A DNA stretch of 17,369 nucleotides from CAZHMN01 sp964533705 (GTDB lineage: Bacteria; Electryoneota; B3-LCP). The notes under the pieces are model-generated. The model was not told where the DNA came from and did no database searches. It saw only the letters and a list, made by a program, of their open reading frames with translations. Of the stretch, positions 14,709 through 17,369 are shown piece by piece. The stretch is from positions 1 through 17,369 of the forward strand of contig CAZHMN010000064.1 in the NCBI GenBank assembly GCA_964533705.1, given 5' to 3'. The translations under genes and the position numbers were made by a program. Numbering within the stretch: position 1 is the stretch's first letter; each line of letters begins with the position of its first letter.

Positions 14709-17369
14709 ATGCGCAAGATCGGCTTTTTTTTGATTCTGTTGACGACTCTTCCCGCTCTGGCACAGTTGGATTATCACAAGACCGTCGTCACCCGCTGGGC
14801 GGGGCCGGGGCAGCCGGGAACCTACGCTGAATACCTGGCGTCCCATCATATCAAACCTCTATCCTGGTCAGAATTGGAACGGCGCTCTTCAGCTCTGGAT
14901 CAAACCGGCCCGGTTTTGGTCGTCGTGGAGGATTCCCTCTATGCTCCTCTCCAGTTCGAGCTGGATCGCTATTTAGACGATCTGACGGCCGACGGCTGGG
15001 AACCTATCCTCATCACCATGTCAGGCGGCACTCCTGAAGATCTGCGTGGAATCCTGCAGGATTATTGGGTCAACGACCAGATCATGGGAGCGCTCCTGGT
15101 CGGCGATCTGCCCGTCTCTTGGTTCGAGCTCTACGAGGATTGGGATAACGACGGCCAGCCCGATACTCCCTATCAGGTGCAGTTCCCCTGCGATATGTAC
15201 TACATGGATCTTAACGGCGATTGGTACGACGGCGATCTGGATGGCATACTGGACACGCACTTGAACGCCTGGGAACCGGATATTTTCATCGGGCAGTTGA
15301 TCGCTTCGCCGATGAACGATGAAATTGGATTGATCGCCAATTATTTCGACAAGAATCACGCTTTTCGGACCGGGCAGCTCTACCTCCCCGGTCTGGGCTT
15401 GGCCTATATTGACGACGATTGGTCGGGCAGCGCCCCCGTTTGGGGAGGCGCCCTGGCTCAGGCTGCTGGTATGGCCGAAATTGTAGCTGAACCGGATTCC
15501 ACGACGGCCGCTGATTATCTGGACCGTCTGGAAGCAGGTTACTACGCGATTCTCCTCTGCGCCCATTCGTCTCCAGCAGTTCATCAGTTCAGCGAAGTGG
15601 GAGGCACCGTTTACAATTTCGTCTATAATTATCAGATTGCGCAAAACGACCCGGAAGCCTATTTTTACAATCTTTTCAACTGCTCAGCCTGCCGCTACAC
15701 GGAGACTGATTACATCGGCGGCTGGTACATCTTCGCGGATACCTATGGTGTCAGTGCCGTGGGATCGGCCAAAACCGGTTCCATGCTTTATTTTGAGGAT
15801 TTCTATGCGCCAATCGAGGAGGGGGAATGCGTGGGCGAAGCCTTTCGCCAGTGGTACGCCTTGCACGGCCAGGAACCCGGATCGGTGATGTGGTCCATGT
15901 CCTGGTTCTACGGCATGACGCACTTGGGAGACCCCACGCTTTTCATGCGCATCGGCGTCGAAGTGGCCTCTGTGGAAATCGTGGATGACGGGTCATCGGG
16001 CAGCAGCGGTGACGGTGACGGAGTGCCCGACGCCGGCGAGACTGTGGCTCTGAATTTAACGTTGCAGAACAATGACCCTGATAATCACGAAGGTCTTTGG
16101 GTTAAACTCACCTCCAACAGCAGTTACGTTCTCTGGGAAGTTGATTCTGTGTATGTGGGTACGCTGCCCGCTTCGGGAACAGCCGTCGCACAGGGTTTTC
16201 TGCTTTCCGTCGCTGGCGATACCCCGGATAACGTCAATGTCATCGTGTCCGTTGAAGTTCGTGACAATGGCAACGGACTCTGGGGTGACACCTTCGAATT
16301 GATCTTGCGCGCTCCAGATCTGGAGTTGGTTTCCTACGAAATGGTCGAAGTATCAGGCAACGGCGATCCCTATGCCGATCCGGATGAAAATTTTGACATT
16401 ATTCTGGAGATCAAAAATCAGGGGGGCGATGATTCCGATCCGTCCACTGTCGTCATGAACAACATCGGCGCCGGCTGGGTGCTGACCTCGCACGGAACCG
16501 CCAGCATACCCTCGATCCCTCCGGGTGAAACCGCTTCGACCGGTATGCCCACCACACTGGGAGTGATGATTTTACCGGATTGCCCGCCGAATTACGCCGA
16601 ACCGATTGTGGTGACCATCGGTGATCTGGGAACGGCCTGGTTCTCGCCTCGCCTCCTCTTCCAGGTCGGCGATCAGTTAGCTTGGACGGATGAAATCAAT
16701 GATCCCGATACGGTGCTGGTGCATTATCCCCTCGCCGAAGGTTATATAGACCAGTGGCACCTCAGCGATCAACGCAGCTATTCAGCGCCATATGCGATGA
16801 AATTCGGGAGTCCGATCACTCCCTATTATGGGCCGATGTCTGACGGAGCGCTGGAAACGCCTTTGTTCAAGCTGGGTGATGCCGCGGAACTGCGCTTCAA
16901 CCACTGGATGGAAGCAGAAGGAGGTTACGACGGCGGAATCGTCGAAATCAGCGCTGGAGATGGCTGGGAATCATTGACGCCGGTCGGAGGTTACCCCGGC
17001 ACCTCGGTTTCCAACGGTTCCTATCCCGGTGGACCTTGTTATAACGGTGAAATAGATTGGTCGGAAGCCGTTTTCGACCTCTCGGGCTATGCATCTTTTG
17101 CCCGGTTGCGCTTCCGTTTCGGCTCGGACGGTGGAGTGGAGGAGGAGGGCTGGTACATAGACGATATCTCGTTATCGGGGGATTTGATCAGCGGAGTGGA
17201 GCAGACCTCCGCAACTCAATTGCCTGCCGAATTCTCACTCGGCCAGAATTACCCCAATCCCTTCAATGCCGTAACCGTGATTCCCCTACACCTCCCCGAG
17301 AGATCCCGAATTATGATGGTCATATACGACCTCTCCGGCCGTCGAGTCGCCCATCTTTTCGATGGATTG
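14709..17369 (+). CDS. large secreted multidomain protein, C25 (gingipain)-like, with sorting-type C-terminal tail; 3' end beyond the window
   Basis: One frame stays open for 887 codons from the ATG at 14709 to the last base; there is no stop in the window. The signal peptide is MRKIGFFLILLTTLPALA, with cleavage before QLD. The N-terminal half resembles peptidase family C25/caspase-like folds. 'DIFIGQLIAS' (from residue 191) recalls the family GR-strand. 'LLCAHSSP' offers the catalytic His (H286). 'FNCSACRYTE' offers the nucleophile (C325 or C328), followed by 'GVSAVGSAKTGSM'. Two CARDB-like beta modules begin near 434 ('GDGDGVPDAGE') and 550 ('GNGDPYADPDE'). Residues about 675-835 look like a jelly-roll/MAM-type domain ('EEGWYIDDISLSG'). 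The tail starts 'GQNYPNPFN' (845-853) and 'IYDLSGRRV', as in type IX secretion-like sorting domains. No clear Shine-Dalgarno is seen. Confidence 0.85.
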   Translation, partial: MRKIGFFLILLTTLPALAQLDYHKTVVTRWAGPGQPGTYAEYLASHHIKPLSWSELERRSSALDQTGPVLVVVEDSLYAPLQFELDRYLDDLTADGWEPILITMSGGTPEDLRGILQDYWVNDQIMGALLVGDLPVSWFELYEDWDNDGQPDTPYQVQFPCDMYYMDLNGDWYDGDLDGILDTHLNAWEPDIFIGQLIASPMNDEIGLIANYFDKNHAFRTGQLYLPGLGLAYIDDDWSGSAPVWGGALAQAAGMAEIVAEPDSTTAADYLDRLEAGYYAILLCAHSSPAVHQFSEVGGTVYNFVYNYQIAQNDPEAYFYNLFNCSACRYTETDYIGGWYIFADTYGVSAVGSAKTGSMLYFEDFYAPIEEGECVGEAFRQWYALHGQEPGSVMWSMSWFYGMTHLGDPTLFMRIGVEVASVEIVDDGSSGSSGDGDGVPDAGETVALNLTLQNNDPDNHEGLWVKLTSNSSYVLWEVDSVYVGTLPASGTAVAQGFLLSVAGDTPDNVNVIVSVEVRDNGNGLWGDTFELILRAPDLELVSYEMVEVSGNGDPYADPDENFDIILEIKNQGGDDSDPSTVVMNNIGAGWVLTSHGTASIPSIPPGETASTGMPTTLGVMILPDCPPNYAEPIVVTIGDLGTAWFSPRLLFQVGDQLAWTDEINDPDTVLVHYPLAEGYIDQWHLSDQRSYSAPYAMKFGSPITPYYGPMSDGALETPLFKLGDAAELRFNHWMEAEGGYDGGIVEISAGDGWESLTPVGGYPGTSVSNGSYPGGPCYNGEIDWSEAVFDLSGYASFARLRFRFGSDGGVEEEGWYIDDISLSGDLISGVEQTSATQLPAEFSLGQNYPNPFNAVTVIPLHLPERSRIMMVIYDLSGRRVAHLFDGL

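Noticed and set aside
15021..15644. 207-aa minus-strand frame with Val/Ile-rich translation
   Set aside because: It is antisense to the 887-codon secreted-protein frame, which has a signal peptide and recognisable domains.

Overview
The window looks like chromosomal DNA from a Gram-negative bacterium of the wider Fibrobacteres-Chlorobi-Bacteroidetes (FCB) surroundings, probably an uncultured candidate phylum. This placement is inferred from two things: a 'GQNYPNPFN' C-terminal sorting-type tail on a large secreted protein, and a DUF4159-DUF4175-TPR gene trio of the kind seen near MoxR/Bat clusters. No rRNA, tRNA or CRISPR array was seen, so the phylum cannot be fixed.

Layout. (1) Positions 1-751 are accessory DNA. 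They hold an IS200/Y1-type transposase remnant interrupted by an in-frame TAG just before its catalytic-tyrosine segment, two compact hairpins, a 9-bp tandem repeat, and a highly structured ~100-bp MITE/REP-like element. (2) Positions 752-4572 are a minus-strand operon, in transcription order: tafazzin/PlsC-like acyltransferase, an unrecognised 218-aa acidic protein, nadE, rsmI, lgt. The first two of the four junctions are a 15-nt gap and a 4-nt overlap; the last two are gaps of 1 and 14 nt. (3) Positions 4638-13772 are a second minus-strand operon of seven genes: DUF456 membrane protein, DUF4159 secreted protein, a 1123-aa DUF4175-like membrane/coiled-coil protein, a secreted TPR protein, an FmdB zinc ribbon, a CPBP intramembrane protease and a SpoIID/LytB-type protein. 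Genes overlap or nearly touch, and one candidate promoter lies upstream. (4) Positions 13900-14271 hold an HU/IHF-family gene with a clear intrinsic terminator. (5) From 14709 to the window end, on the plus strand, runs a single open frame of 887 codons without a stop. It encodes a secreted multidomain protein with a C25 (gingipain)-like N-terminal half, CARDB-like repeats, a jelly-roll/MAM-like domain and the sorting tail. It is cut by the window edge.

How the genes may work together. The first operon combines membrane-lipid synthesis (acyltransferase), lipoprotein maturation (Lgt), NAD synthesis and ribosome modification, an ordinary housekeeping mix. The second looks envelope-directed: signal peptides, membrane helices, a peptidoglycan-cleaving fold and a membrane protease are co-transcribed. 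Three promoter candidates, for the DUF456 operon, the HU gene and the secreted-protein gene, share the form TTGC(A/T)T-N16/17-TAAATT and may show the housekeeping promoter of this lineage.
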